From the NCBI GenBank assembly GCA_037976565.1, contig CP137675.1:14907330-14971329 (forward strand): a DNA stretch of 64,000 bases. Reading direction: 5' to 3'. Source of the stretch: Mesocentrotus franciscanus (lineage: Eukaryota > Echinodermata > Echinoidea > Camarodonta > Strongylocentrotidae). The notes under the pieces are model-generated. The model was not told the origin of the DNA and did not search any database. It saw only the letters and a list, made by a program, of their open reading frames with translations. Numbering within the stretch: the first letter of the stretch is position 1; every line of letters starts with the position of its first letter. Below, piece after piece: positions 22,301 to 36,571 of the stretch. The translations under genes were made by a program, and so were the position numbers.

Positions 22301-25300
22301 CTAAATTAGTATTGTCTTTCAAATGCTGTTGGAATTTAACCTTTTCATTTTTTGGCCTGCAAATGGGACATAGAACCTTTAATGAATCATTTATATATCA
22401 TCTTATCCGGCCATCGCATGTGTTTCTTGTGTGAATGAACCCTACCATAGTATTGTGTGAGTGTGATCTTGCCGTGGGGTCAAATAATGCTTGCAAATGA
22501 ATTTCTGCACATGCTTGATGCTACATGTATCACTACCTGGAAAATGTGTATACACTGAAAAGTGCAGTTTACACAATGAATTATTCATAGAACTTTATAA
22601 AGCCTCCTAATGGGACGAGATGAAATAGTGTCCTACCTGTTTGTAGTAGCAAGGTTTACATTACAGACCGTACACTTTTAGTTTAGCTTGTGGTTTTACA
22701 CTTCATGGTTATTTTATATAGTTAAGGACTTTGGAGATGCACTCATGGTTTCAGAATCTTAACATTTAAATCAAGTTTTATGCCATCAGCCTTCATATGG
22801 TTAATGCAGAAAATCTGTGGATGGTTCTCACCAAGGCTCAAATTACACGGGGGCGACGGGCGATTCGCCCCCGTGAGCTACATAATCGCCTCCGTCAGAT
22901 TGCTCACGGGGGCGATTGCCAAATTTTAAATCGCCTCCTTTGAATTATATAATAAAGATTATCTTTTCTGTTATAACTTTCACACAATATTGAGTTTCAA
23001 CTTTCCAACCTTAAACCAATGAAATGGAACTATGGAAGTTAGATTAGCGTGCATGATTTCTCGCTCGAATTTTTCGGTGTCTAGAGGCCGCCATATTGTA
23101 AACAAATGTAAGCTTATTCGCCACAAGATGGCACTATATCTCCCATCTCCACATCTCTATGAGTATTACCGATACAAACAACGTAAGCTCGCAGTGCAGT
23201 GCGGCTGTCGGCAGTGGCTATATAGTATATACTGCGCCGGTAGTACTGGTGTGCACGCTGCAGCCCCATATCTTCTGGAGCATGAGGCGATCGCGCAAGG
23301 ATCAAAACTTGGAGAAGTTTTTCGATGTGAAAAGTGTGAATCCTCCGAAATTTGGTGATTCCAAAAGACCAGCAAATAATTAACCTCAACCACTAAATCA
23401 ACTGAAAGCTAAAATTAGTAAAAGGAAACCTGTTGGCAAGAAGGCGACTGTACGGGCTTGGACCAGACATTTCGTACAGAGGGAAGAGATCGATCATCTG
23501 ACCATTAGCTGCATGTAACTTGTAAAGTGGTAAGAGGGAAAATGCCAACTTAAATAAATGATAATGATGAAATAGCAAAAAATTTAGGAGTTTCAAGGGT
23601 ACCAATTCAATGAAAATTTGTATTAAAAAAAGAGCCCCCTTCAGTTCTAAAAGAGCCCCCGTGAAAAGGCTCATGGGGGCTCTTTTTTTTTTGGGAAGAG
23701 CCCCCGTGGACAAAAAATTAATTTGATCCCTGGTTCTCACTCATAGTTACAAACCATGCAGACACATTTAATTTCCAGGTCTCAACAGCTAAGTAGTTAC
23801 AATGACTGCTTGTCCATCTTCCAGTTTAAAACCTTAAGCAATCATTGTTTAATAATGAGTGCCTTTGTTAGGTGGTCCACTTGTCCACTTGTGAGTTTAA
23901 ACTACAATGGTGCTGTGCGAACATATCTAATGTCCCTGTCTGAGTGCAACTGGGACATCAATATTAATTTGCTCTATAAATTTGTTGGCTCTCAAGCCTG
24001 TGTGGCATATAAGGAATGAACCCTTGATAGAAAGAAACAACAGGAGAAGGGAAAAAAAAACAGATTGGCAACAATTTGACAATATCCAATGGAAAGAACA
24101 GTTTAAGCTTTGAAATATTAGAGTCGAGAGCAAACATGTATGCCCGGTGTGTACTGTGTTTACACACGTGCAGCTTTGGCCTATCATTGATCAGCAGCAT
24201 GCCTAAACTGCCAGTGTAACTTTTCTGGTCATATTGGCCCGTATTCTGAAGTCGTGTCTGACTCCTGTTTAACTAAACAGTTGTCTAAAGTCCTGTCTAA
24301 GTCCCGTCTAACTTTAGACACGAAGTCGTGTCTAACTTTTTCGTATTCTGAAGTCGTGATTAAATCAAGTTAAACGCGAAGTCCTGTTTAACTTTAGACG
24401 ACTGCGAGGGGTTGTTTAAGTCCTGTTTAAGAGCGAGATTCTGCTGCTTTTCAACGTATACGGTACACTCTACTTGCTTACCCCGAACTTGCAGGGGAGA
24501 ACGATGGTACGTGCACCCTCTAAAATTTCAAATACGTTTTGCAGGATTTTTCTCGCGGAACCATATATTTTTTTCTCGATAATATTAAATATTCTTATCT
24601 ATTGGTGACATCTTGGAAATTCCATAATCTATACTAAACTATCCATTCTGTTGGAGAAGTTTCTTTCCTGGATCTTCAGAGCACTGACACACTGATATTA
24701 TTAGTGAACTGTGTTTGTACTGTGCGCCAGTGCAGTACAGTACGTACATGGAGTCTAGTCGATATCACGATCACATCACCATGGCAGCACAGCTGTGCGC
24801 GTTATCTGTTGCGCACGCGTGTGCATTCGGTCTATCCTCTGCAAAAATGTCAGAATTAACGCCTACTGGGCATGCGCAGAAGTCGTGACTAAAGTTAAAC
24901 ACCACTTCGTAGTTAAACACGACTTAGACGGGACTTAGACAGTTGCTTAGTTAGACGCGACTTAGACACGACTTCAGAATACAAAATTTAGTTAGACAGG
25001 ACTTAGACGCGACCTCGCGTTTAAGTCGTGTCTAACTAAACAGTTGTTTAACTTTAGACATGACTAAGTTAGACACGACTTCAGAATTCGGGCCATTGTA
25101 TGTAGTTGAGTGGTTTAATCACTTAACTGGGCATGCAAAGGGCATGGGTTTGAGCCCCGGTTAGGCACTTACATGTATGTCCTAGAGTGAGGCATTTGAT
25201 GTACTTTGCTCGTCTCCACCCAGGTGCTAAATGGGTACCTGATGGGATGTGAAGGCCAATGTGATTGCATTAGCATATGTGCGCCCGTTAAAAACAGCTG

Positions 25301-28300
25301 ACTAGCTGGAATGATCCCCAGGGAGTAGATAATGTGCACTGCAATGTCTGGCTTAATGGAATCCAGTGACCAGGGGAATATAACGCTGTCAGTGCTCTGG
25401 TTGGATAAAACTAGTAAAGAGCCTTATAAGAAACACTTAAAGGGAAGTCCACCCACCCTGATATTAAAGGGATCCGGTAACTTTGTCTCAGATTCTGAAA
25501 CAAAATTCTGGATTTAGCTCATGATGCAATGATAATCATAAACCTTTAGGTCAGTCAGGAACCCCATGACTTTTACAAGCTGATCGCCTGTCTGATTATC
25601 AAGATATTTATGATTGGAATTACAAATTTTGAAAACCGTTCGCCTGATGGTTTTCATAACACTATAGTCTATTAGGGAAGCGAGTATGGTAAAACCGGTC
25701 AATCAAAGATTTTACTTTTTGAGGCACTTCTTGATCATTTTGAAGCGCAATTTTTTTAGGGCTTCATTATTACACCATATCACAGACACTAATAACATGT
25801 AGGGCCGTGTATCTCAGATTTAACACTGTTAAACGATCCCTTTAAGTTAGTTATAATAAAAGCAGCAAAATGGGAGAAACAGGTCAGTGAAAGTTTGAGC
25901 AAAAACGAATTTCTGAAGGTGAGATCAATCAAACTTTCACTCATTTGTTTGTCTCAAATTTTCTGCTTTATTAAAACCAAGAAAATATTAGTGTATCCCA
26001 ACTTCCCAAGCTTGCAGAATTGATAAGTAGGGCAGCTTTGTGACATTTGAATGGCATCCGCTGAGAGAAAATCAAATTGGTTTGTAACATTGTCCCTCAT
26101 GTAACGTGTGAAATTTTTTTTGAAACTTTTTAAAAACTTCTTTGAAATTTAGTCAGATCAGCTTGTTATAGCATTAGAACATGTGTCATTCAACCAAGGG
26201 AACAATTTCTTCCTGTTTGAGTTTTTTGTTTCAGAGAGGGAAGTTCCCCAATTCAAATTAAAATTTAAAAAAAATTGGGGGGAAGAAAAATAGAAATCGC
26301 CAGGGTAGAGAGTGCAAGTAGAAGAAAAAAAAACCTCAGGGAATACCAAATATGAAATGAAAATATCATGAAAACCCAGTGGGAAATACTTTACATAATG
26401 AAATAATTCTTTGCCGGAACTGTGAGGGAGTATTACACAATATTTTGATACCGTTGCTCTATTTGTTTGCTGAGTGTTTCACAAAGCTGTCTTTCTCAAA
26501 TTACGGACACCTGAGACGAGTGACTTTTTAATTCTATCTTAGCTTTCCTTTTATAAGTCGGCTTGTCCTTAGTTTTGGGGCAGCCAGAAAATTAATACTG
26601 TAAATTGTTGAAAAACTATGTCAGACTACTGAATGTCTTGTTCTCCCCGCACTCATTTGGTAATGAACACTTCTTAGTAGTTCTAGTTAAATAAATGTTA
26701 TACAAGCATACATCTTGTGCTCATATAACTTTTAACCAATACATTTATAAGTAAAATAGATTAGTGTAGTCTTTCCAAGTACCATAGAAGCAGTTTGGAA
26801 GGCAGGACAGTCGGCATTACAGACCCATACGATTGACAACACGTCATCATGTACTAATTCTCCCTTCATTTTCCCCCTTTTGAAGCATTACATGTATATG
26901 CCCTGTGGCTTTTCATTTATCTAACATTAGTGACTAAGTGTTAAAATCTTGCATCAAATATATTTTTTGGATAACCCTTTCATCAAATTTAAATGTATTA
27001 AAGGACTTCTTTTGATTCATGTGATTTCTCCTATGGTATTGTCAGAAGGAAGAGTTTAGAGTCACTTTTCTCAAGAGCAACCTCAAGTATTATCACTTTG
27101 ATAAATTCTTAGATGTCAGATGAAACATTTTTTAATGTAAGTGGATATATATGTACATATAATACCCTTTTCAAAGTGACTCTATCAAAAAACACAGATG
27201 AAAAATACAGATAGAATTTGCCTTATGTAAACAAAGGTGAAACCAATGCTTGCCCGCATATGCCATTCATACTTCCAGAGAAATTCACTCGCTGGGCGAG
27301 CCTTGGCCAGAAGTGAAGAATTATTGCGTAATCGCTTGCTAGCTGGGCGCAAACTTTGATTTTGGATCATGCGTGCACATAACATCAACAAAATGTCAAC
27401 AACACAGCCAGGTTCCGGAAAAGCGCACGTACACTACAGTAGTCGCCTAGTTGGAAGAAGATAATGACCTTTGACCAATTTCCCTGGTGTTTTTCTCCCG
27501 AACCCATTCATAATTTCATCGCCTATTTCTCTTCTTTCTATCGGCTATTTCCCCTGATATTTCTCTCTGTCCGGACGCATCCGACGAAAATCAATCCACT
27601 TTGAAAGGGGTATTTATAGTGAGACCATTTTCTTCTTATTTCTACAATTCATACAAATGTACTAGCCTCAAAATAGGTTTGCATAATTCAGGATAAATCT
27701 AAAAGATTGTGATGAAGAGTTGAAGACTAGTATTTCACTGATTGTATTAATAACAAATCAATTGTCAGCTCTTCAACAAACTGTTTGTCAGCTCCTGACA
27801 TCTTTGTAGATTGCACTTGCAGAGAGAGAGAGATAATAATTATATTTGCTTATATAGCGCCTAACACTTACTTTATCAGAAGTCTCTAAGCGCTCTACAA
27901 TAATGCAGCATAATTACCCTGGCTTTAGCAGTGCAGCTGTCACGCGCTCTGCGTTTCAAGGAATAAATTCCTACCAGGTCCCCATTTACTTCACCTGGGT
28001 GGAGTGTGGCAAATGTAGATCAATGTCTTGCCAAAGGACATTAGTGCCGCGGCGGGACTCGAACCGCGGACCTTGTGATCGATAGTCCGGCGACGTATCC
28101 ACTTGACCACGACACCTCTACGAGATGTAACTGTCTTGTCCTTGGATTTGTGCAACATGCCTCATGTTGGGGTGGACGGACAAGCATGATTATTATGTCA
28201 AAAATGTTTTGTCATTGTGTTATCTGTCACGTGATGCTGTCATTAAGAATGATACTTATATAATATTGGATGGCTTTGAGTGTGATACAAGAATATATTG

Positions 28301-31300
28301 CTTGAGCTATGACAAAATTAGACGAGTCAAAGACGAGTCTAATATTGTCTTAGCAAGAGCAATATTTTCTTGTATCACATGAAAACAAAGCCATACACTA
28401 TTATTATTGTTATCTATTATTAGTCTAACTAGCGAATTAACAAAATTTTGACTTACCTCGGTAAATATGGCTGTGGCTCGAATTCACAAAGGAGGTTTAA
28501 CTTAACCCATGGTTTAAACCCTCATTTACATAATCCATTGTTTAAAAATTAGCGCAAAATAAGCGTACCCTGCCTTTTGCTTATTTTGCGCTTATTTCGT
28601 GTGATATCGCAATGAGTTCCCGGATGACTGAGCAATACGAAAACAATATTGGTTGGTCATCCGGTACTGCGCTAAAGATATTGAATACACTGATTTATTG
28701 TACCCCTTGGAAGCCTCATATAGATAATAATTGTTAATATTTCATATTGTAAGATCATAGATGAATTATGAATTATACATGTACATGTTCCTATAACTGA
28801 ATTTTAATTATGTGATGATTTCAATAATTTATTCTTTTATTTGTTTATCATACATGTGGCAACATACTGTACATTATGATGAACACATAGTGATTCAATA
28901 CTGTACATGTTCATTGATTGTGCAATCATGGCTGCCTAGGTATTGAAAAAAGTTTACTTTAAAAAGGGCAAGTCCGGCCAATTTGCAAGTGGATTCAAGT
29001 AAATAGAGAAATATTGAACAAACAATACAGTGAAAGTCTATCAAAACTGGATAAAAAATAAGAAAATTATTGAATTTTAAAGTTTTGCATAATTTCATGA
29101 AACAGTGACTCGGAAATGTATCACATAGGCTGTACGTGAGTTGATGATGTCATTCCCTCATTTTCGCCATCCATTTTGTACATTAAATTAACATAAATAT
29201 CACTTTTCTGCTCTAGGAAAGTAAAACATGACTCCATGTGCAAAATCACCATTACTGTAACTTATTGTGATATAAAGGAAAATATTTATACAGGTGTGTC
29301 TTGGAAAAGAAAAACTTAAAATGACATACATGTTCACACTTTTTCATGAAATTACGTGAAACAGTAAAATTCCATAAACTTTCTTATTTTTAGTTTGATT
29401 GTGATGAAACTTTCTCTGTTTTGTTTGTTTTATTTTCCTCTATTCAGTCAATTAAACTTGCAAATGGGTCAGACTCGCCCTTCAATAACCCTGCCAAGCA
29501 GGTTAACCCCCCCCCCCAACCATTCTAGCAAACAATATTACTTTTGTGATCTTATGGAGGAATAAAAATTCACTTGTTTAGAATGATTCATCATGGAAAC
29601 ATTGTTTATCAATATAAAATTAGAAATGTTACATTTGGCCTCACCTGAATCAAAACCACAGAATGGCCTGCCACTAATTCAATTTGCTGTATATTACATA
29701 GTACACAAATAATTTATTCTTCGTCCTCACATGTGATAGACTGCCACAAAAAACAGCAACAAAAAAAAGCAAAGGAAACAAAACAAAACAAAACAAAACA
29801 AAAACAGTAACAAGAACAACAACAGTGGCGAGAAATATTTTCTTGTATAAATTACATGTAAATGCAACTTGGGGGTAAAAAAGTACCTGTATCATGACAA
29901 CAAATGCCTCTTTGTGTACTCCTTATCTGTGTAATTTCCAGAAATCTGAAGCTTACACAATTATTCTTTGTATATTATATTGTGCAGAGATTTATTTAGA
30001 GCCATTAGGAAAGAAATGAAGGTTCATATGACAAGCGTTAATAAAAATTTCATCACGTCATATGTGAACAGAGCCATTAGGAAAGAAATGAATGTTCATA
30101 TGACAAGCGTTGATTGAATTTTATCACCGTTTCTGCTCTTTCTCTTCCTTTCTCCGGGCTGGCAGGCACGAGGGTAGGACCTGGTATTCCCCTCACAGGG
30201 GAAGACTATGGATAACAGCGGCTCAATTAGCCAGCCAAGAGGAAATTGAAGCGGTAGAAGCAGATCACAGGCATATTTATGACGGTAAGAGACCCTTAAC
30301 ACTATGCTTTCATTTGAAGTCCCATGATGATATATGTCGAGTACTTCATATTTTCTTTTCTCCCATTCTTTTTCTACCTTTAGTACCTGTTCTGTCTTTC
30401 TTCCTCGCTTTTACTCTACCTTTCCTCTCTTTCCATTCCCTCTGTACCATTCCATCTGTACCGCATGGTTTCATTTGGAGTCCCACGATGATATATATAC
30501 GTAGAGTACTTCATTATACATATATTTCATTCTGTGTGTTTGTAATTTGTATTTTTTCCAACCATTTTCTTTTTATCTCTCTTTCTCTCACCCTTTCTTT
30601 CCTCTCCTCAAACTCTTTGCAGTCCCATGTGGTATATGGCATGCCTCACTCTCCCAGGTTTTTAAAAACTTTTTTTTTCTGCCTATCTCTGACAGTCTCT
30701 CTCACTTTCTGTCTCTCTTTCTCTCTCTCTCTTTCTCTCTCCTACTTTCTCCTCTCTTCCTCTTATGAACTCTCTCCCTCTTATGAACTCTCTCCCTCTT
30801 ATGAACTCTCTCCCTCTTATGAACTCTCTCCCTCTTATGAACTCTCTCCTGTCCAGTATGATTTCATTTGTGGTCCCATGATAATATGTTGAGTGCTTTA
30901 GTATCACCTTTTTTTTTTTGCCCATTTTTGTTATTCATCTCCTTTTTTTCAATCAGTCTCTTTCTTTCTCTTTCTCTCACTCACCCTTTCCTCTCTCTTT
31001 TTTCCGCTCGTTCTCTACAATATGCTTTCATGTGTAGTCCCATGATAATATCTAGAGTGCTTCATTGTATGACTTTTTCTTATGATTTTTTGTTATATAT
31101 CTTTCATCCAATATTTCCTCTCTCTCTCACCCTCCCTCTCTCTCACTCTCCCTCTCTCTCCCTCTTAATAATAAAAGTGTTGATAGTGAAAATTTGTAAT
31201 GTGCCATGTCTGTCAAAATCGACACTCCTGGCACAATTGTGTCAAAATTGTATAAATGTGGGCCTGCATACATCTAAAAAAAATCTAAGAAATGAAAGCA

Positions 31301-34300
31301 AATACCCCCGGTACACATAATTTCAACATACTTCAGGACATAGTTTTGCAATATAATAGAACTAAAACTTCATTTTCAACATAAAAGCAAGGTTACATCT
31401 GCTTTAATATACACGTACATGTATGAATTAAAATTAATAGGAGAAAAAGTTAATAGCTAATTAATTGTCTCCCTCTTGCCTTCCTCTCTCCCTTCCACTT
31501 ATTCTATATATTATTTCATTTGTAGTCTTGCGTGTGTCATTGTATGTCTTATCCTTTCTCTGCCATTCTCTTCTTCCCTCTCTCTTACTGACTCCCCTTC
31601 TGTCACTGCACTTTACATTTTCATATGTAGTCTCATCTCTCATGACAATGTAGAGTCCTTCATTATTATCTGTTTTTAGAGCTTGTATGTTCCTCTGAGA
31701 TGTAAAGGATTGTTATTAGAAATCATTCTATATTTAGCTTATTTTATTTACAATATCTGCACGATGTTGTTTGTGGTACCATGTCTGATTTTTAATTTAT
31801 TAAAATGTTTTTAAAGCTTGTATGTTCCTCTGAGATGAGAAGGATTGTTATTAGAATTCATTTTATATCTAGCTTATTTTATTTACGATATCTGTACGAT
31901 GTTGTTTGTGGTACCATGTCTGATTTTTAATTTATTAAAATGTTTTTAAAGCTTGTATGTTCCTCTGAGATGAGATGGATTGTTATTAGAATAATAGAAT
32001 TCATTTTATATCTAGCTTACAGTGTTGTATTTTATTTACGTTATCTGCACGATGTTGTTTATATGGTACCATGTCTAATTTTTAATTTATTAAAATGTTT
32101 TTTAAGCTTGTATGTTCCTCTGAGATGAGAAGGATTGTTATTAGAATTCATTTTATATCTAGCTTATTTTATTTACGATATCTGCACGATGTTGTTTGTG
32201 GTACCATGTCTGATTTTTAATTCATTGAGTGTGTGAAAACATCCCCAAAGCTCAGCAAGGAACTCATTTTTATTAATGCACACCAAGTGTACCTTCCACT
32301 TCTTTGCCTTGTTTATTCAAACATGGCTCCACTCACAAAACTGGTAATTACTTCCAAACTCCATCACACTTCATGAGCCTGAAAAGCGAAAGGAAAGAGT
32401 TAGAGGCAGAACTAAGTTAAAAATTAAACACGTTAATGGTATCGCTTCCAAATGAACCCATGGAGCGAAGAATGATACCCCAGGAATTGCCTCTGTGTTT
32501 TTGAGAATGTGTTGAAACAGGTTTGGAATTCCAGAAGAAAATCTGCTTGGTCTGAAATGCACTGACTTGTTTCATTAATCAAATCCACTCAGCCTGGATG
32601 GGCTTGTTATTATGAACTTATAAAGTATATCTAGGGACTTTAATACCCAATTGAATGATCTCGAAGAGGGACAGAATTAGGGGCTCTTCCTATTCGGGTG
32701 AATAACAGATGGTCTACTTTCTGGTGCATAATTAAAGAAACCATTTCCCTCCATCTTTCAGTTCCTTGTTCAGTTACCTTTTAATTGCAATCAAATTAAC
32801 CATATATTAATAGAAAATATTAATTAAATTTTACACTGAATGGAACTGACTACAGTGACTTGCAGAATTATTGCTTGGATATATTGATTTGGCAAGATAT
32901 GTGGTCTAGTATTGAAACCTTCTCACTTACTGTATAACAGTGTATATCCACCAAAGAATATAATCAGGTTTAGGTATATTTTGTGTACATTATCTCCACA
33001 CTGTAGCCCCGAATATTGTTTATTTGATACTGGTCTTGAATATGATAATTTTTATCTCAATATTTCTCAACCTGTAGAATTGCTACTCTAAATGTTGTTG
33101 TATTGAATTAGAGTGTACATGTACATGTATGTTATTACTTATTACCCTGTATGAAGCATGAATACCAGTATTATTCACAAATTAGATGCTACTGATATGA
33201 AGCTGCAATTGTCTATATATTAATACGCAAAATCGTCGCGGGGTAAAACGGTTCATGAAAAACATCTTTCCTCGACCGCGCCCCCTTCGCCGTGGCGCGA
33301 ACGGCGACACAATTATACGAGGCATGTCTCCGTATCCAGCGTGCCACGTCGACCCCGCGGTCGCCGTCGATGTCGTTAAAGGTGGTTTCGGGTCCCGGGA
33401 GGACAAGCGGACGAGAGCACGGCCGTCGTTGTCCGTGCAAGAAGGCGACGAACCCGCGAGTGAGGCAGCAAGGCGTGCACCCGCCCTCTGTCTAATCAAG
33501 GAGATACACTTTTAAGAGACGATCCACTCTATAATGTGTTGTAGCAGATACACGCTGCAACAGAGCGGGCCTACCCGTGTTAGGCATCTTGCTTATGATA
33601 TGCTTTGTAGGCACTTTACGGGCATGCCAGAGAAATACACAGCATACGACAATCCACTCAAGTCATGTGGCGTAGCAAGTACAAGGCGCAACGGGTTGGG
33701 CCTGTCGGTTGGGCCTGTCCGGTGTTAGGCATCTTGCTATATATAGGCCTTTGCAGCAGCCAAACTGACGATCGAGAACGTGTTATGTTGGTTCTACGCC
33801 CAGGCCACACACACACAGTTGAGTTAATTCGTGCGACAGCTGCGATATATTGGCACAAACCGTCCGATTTTTCGCGTAAAATCTTTACTTTGAAAATATT
33901 TATACATATTCTGTGAACCATGTCAACATAATCATAGTCCAAGCTTCTGCTTTATTGGTCTTTTCATGAAAACTACATTAAAATCACAACAACAATAACG
34001 CAAATAGATTGTAATTATCGAGACCATAAAACTGACGAGAAGGTAAATTCAGCGAGCTCACGTAATATCAAATGCCTCCGCACGGCCAACTCCCGCTGCC
34101 AGTCACGGCGCTCACGCCATGCAATTTACTGTACCCTGTGCGGTAACTGCAGCACTCTACTGCTGTACCTGTAATACTGGCTGTATAGCGTGTCTTTAGA
34201 TTCTTCAATGTTTCGTGTTTGAGCCGTGCAATGAATTGTTGTTTTCTTTTATTTCTTTATTGAATGTGATGTGAATGTGAGTACGGTACATGCTATTACA

Positions 34301-36538
34301 GAAGTGTCCAAGGAATGATAGGCCTACAGGTGGAAGGGATATAAAACAATTATACAATGACTCATTCTCGGAACAAGCGAAAACTATTCGCACTCGGGAA
34401 CATCAATGGTGTTCTAGCTCTAGCTAGCTCTCGGGCCGCCATGGCCCTCGGGATAATATAATACGATTTGATGTTCCTTCGATGCGAATAGTTTTAGCTA
34501 GATCCTCGAGTCACTTCGAGTGTCATTGTATATTTGTATATTATTTTCATTGTAGGACTAAATTAACTTAGTAATGTGTGAAAATAACCAAAATGATAAT
34601 GGGAGTGGAGTGCATGCTGAGAACAATATTCGTAGGCCTATCAGGGGCGTCAATCCATTATCCTGGGGGCACGGGGACACGTCCCCCAAATTTTCAGGTG
34701 GTGAAATGCCCCCACGATTTGGGGTTAAAATCTTTCCTTTTTCTTTCTTTCTCTCTTTCTCTGTTGACTTCGCGGGGGAACTTTATTCAAACAGTCGAGA
34801 ACGGTACTATGAAACGTCTTTTTCTCTAAAAATTTAATGAAACAGGGATTAAGAGTCGAGAACGGTACAACGAATCGTCTTCTTTCTCTAATAATTATGA
34901 AACGTCAAAACTTACGCGCTTGCGAGGAGGTGGAAACTGAATTCAGACAAAGATTAAGAGTCAAGAACTGTACAACCAATCGTCTTCTTTCTCTAAAAAT
35001 GTAATGAAACGTCAAAAATGAAAAAGACAATAAATGAACCGGTCACCAATGAAAGTACATGCCGTGAAACAGCGTAACTAGAGAGAGTGACATGTAATTG
35101 TGTCCCCCATGCTCAAACTCGGATTATAATGACGCCCTTGATTCGTATAGATAACGAGAGTGAGGATCCGGGAAAGGGATAGTGAGAATAATAGGAGCGA
35201 AGTGACGACAATAATCGTAAATAACGAAAGTGAAAACGAAGGTAAATTAGTCTAAAATATCTGCATCAATTTTATTACAAATTATTGATTTCACTGTTTT
35301 CTTCCAGTTTTCAAGTTTTATTACATAATTCAGATAAAAATTCAAAAAATTCAAAACGATACATGATGGGACAGCAAACAAAAGGTTGGTATTCTAACGA
35401 GTAAAATATTAATGAAAAGAAGAAGAAAAATTATAAAATGATAAAAAGTAGGCCTATACAATGAAAAAAAATAATATCAGCTAGCACAGAAATATCTCTT
35501 TTTTTAATATAATAAAAATTATAATTACAAAATTATTATTAAAAAATTATTATTAAAAAAAAATCCAAAAAATAAAAATCGATAGCACATATCTATTTTA
35601 AAGGATTTACAACCCCCTCCCACCCTCCCTAGAATCCCGTGGATTTTCCACGGGCCCTGCTAGTTGTAGTAATAATCCACAAATGATTTCTGTATCTTCA
35701 TTGATTATTTGGATGAATAATTTTTTGTAATGGATTGAATGTAAGTGCACCGCTGAAAAGTTCTTGATCCTCATGATTGGAGGTGCATGTACTGTCATTG
35801 TGCAGTAACCCACATGAAATTATATTTTAAAAAGGGGGATCGCAGCAGGAAAATGAGAAAATATTTTGTGTCAGTGAATGACATACATGTTTGGGTACCA
35901 GGCGATTCGTTTCTTATACAGTAGGATATAGAAATATCTCAGCTTTTTTTAGACTGTTTACCATCTCATGTCCGAATGAGGCCTATTTAAAGAAGAAGTA
36001 CTGTATAAACGCAAAGGTGAAAATCGTTGCATGGAAGTTACATTTGTAGAGTTGTATAAATCAGAAAGGCATTGAGATGCGGGCTTATGAAGCTTGTATC
36101 ATTGACATGTACATGTATGTCAGGTTTCACGTGGGAAATTCCCTCTGTTTGAAACGCTAGCTATTAAGTCAAACAAAGAAACTGAATTCCTAATTTCCTA
36201 GGAATCAGAATCTATGTGATCGCCTGTCTAGTGGCACTCTAGCCATTCAATGAAACAGAAGTGTCCAAGATGACTGAGATTGAATATTCATTGGTGATTG
36301 ATATCGTTGCGTGATATGGAAAATCTAGACAGTATGGATGAGAAAGAAGAGACAGAAATCTTTGCGAAAGGAGATTGAGAGAATGTATTGGAAGCAAAGA
36401 GAGGGAGGGGTAGAAAGGGTAAGGTCAGAACTTGGAAGAGTGGTTTTGAAATCGGAAGGGGGAGATAGAGAGAGCAAGAGAAAGAGGAAGAGATGATGTA
36501 TATTTCAGAGAGTAGTATCTACTACTGATATAGCACAT

Positions 36539-36571
<33 letters not shown>

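Noticed and set aside
30110..30892. 260-codon forward open frame
   Set aside because: It starts within intron 7, runs out of frame through TRIP4 exon 8 and into CT-rich intron 8. It includes the 18-bp minisatellite. The real coding part is exon 8 in another phase.
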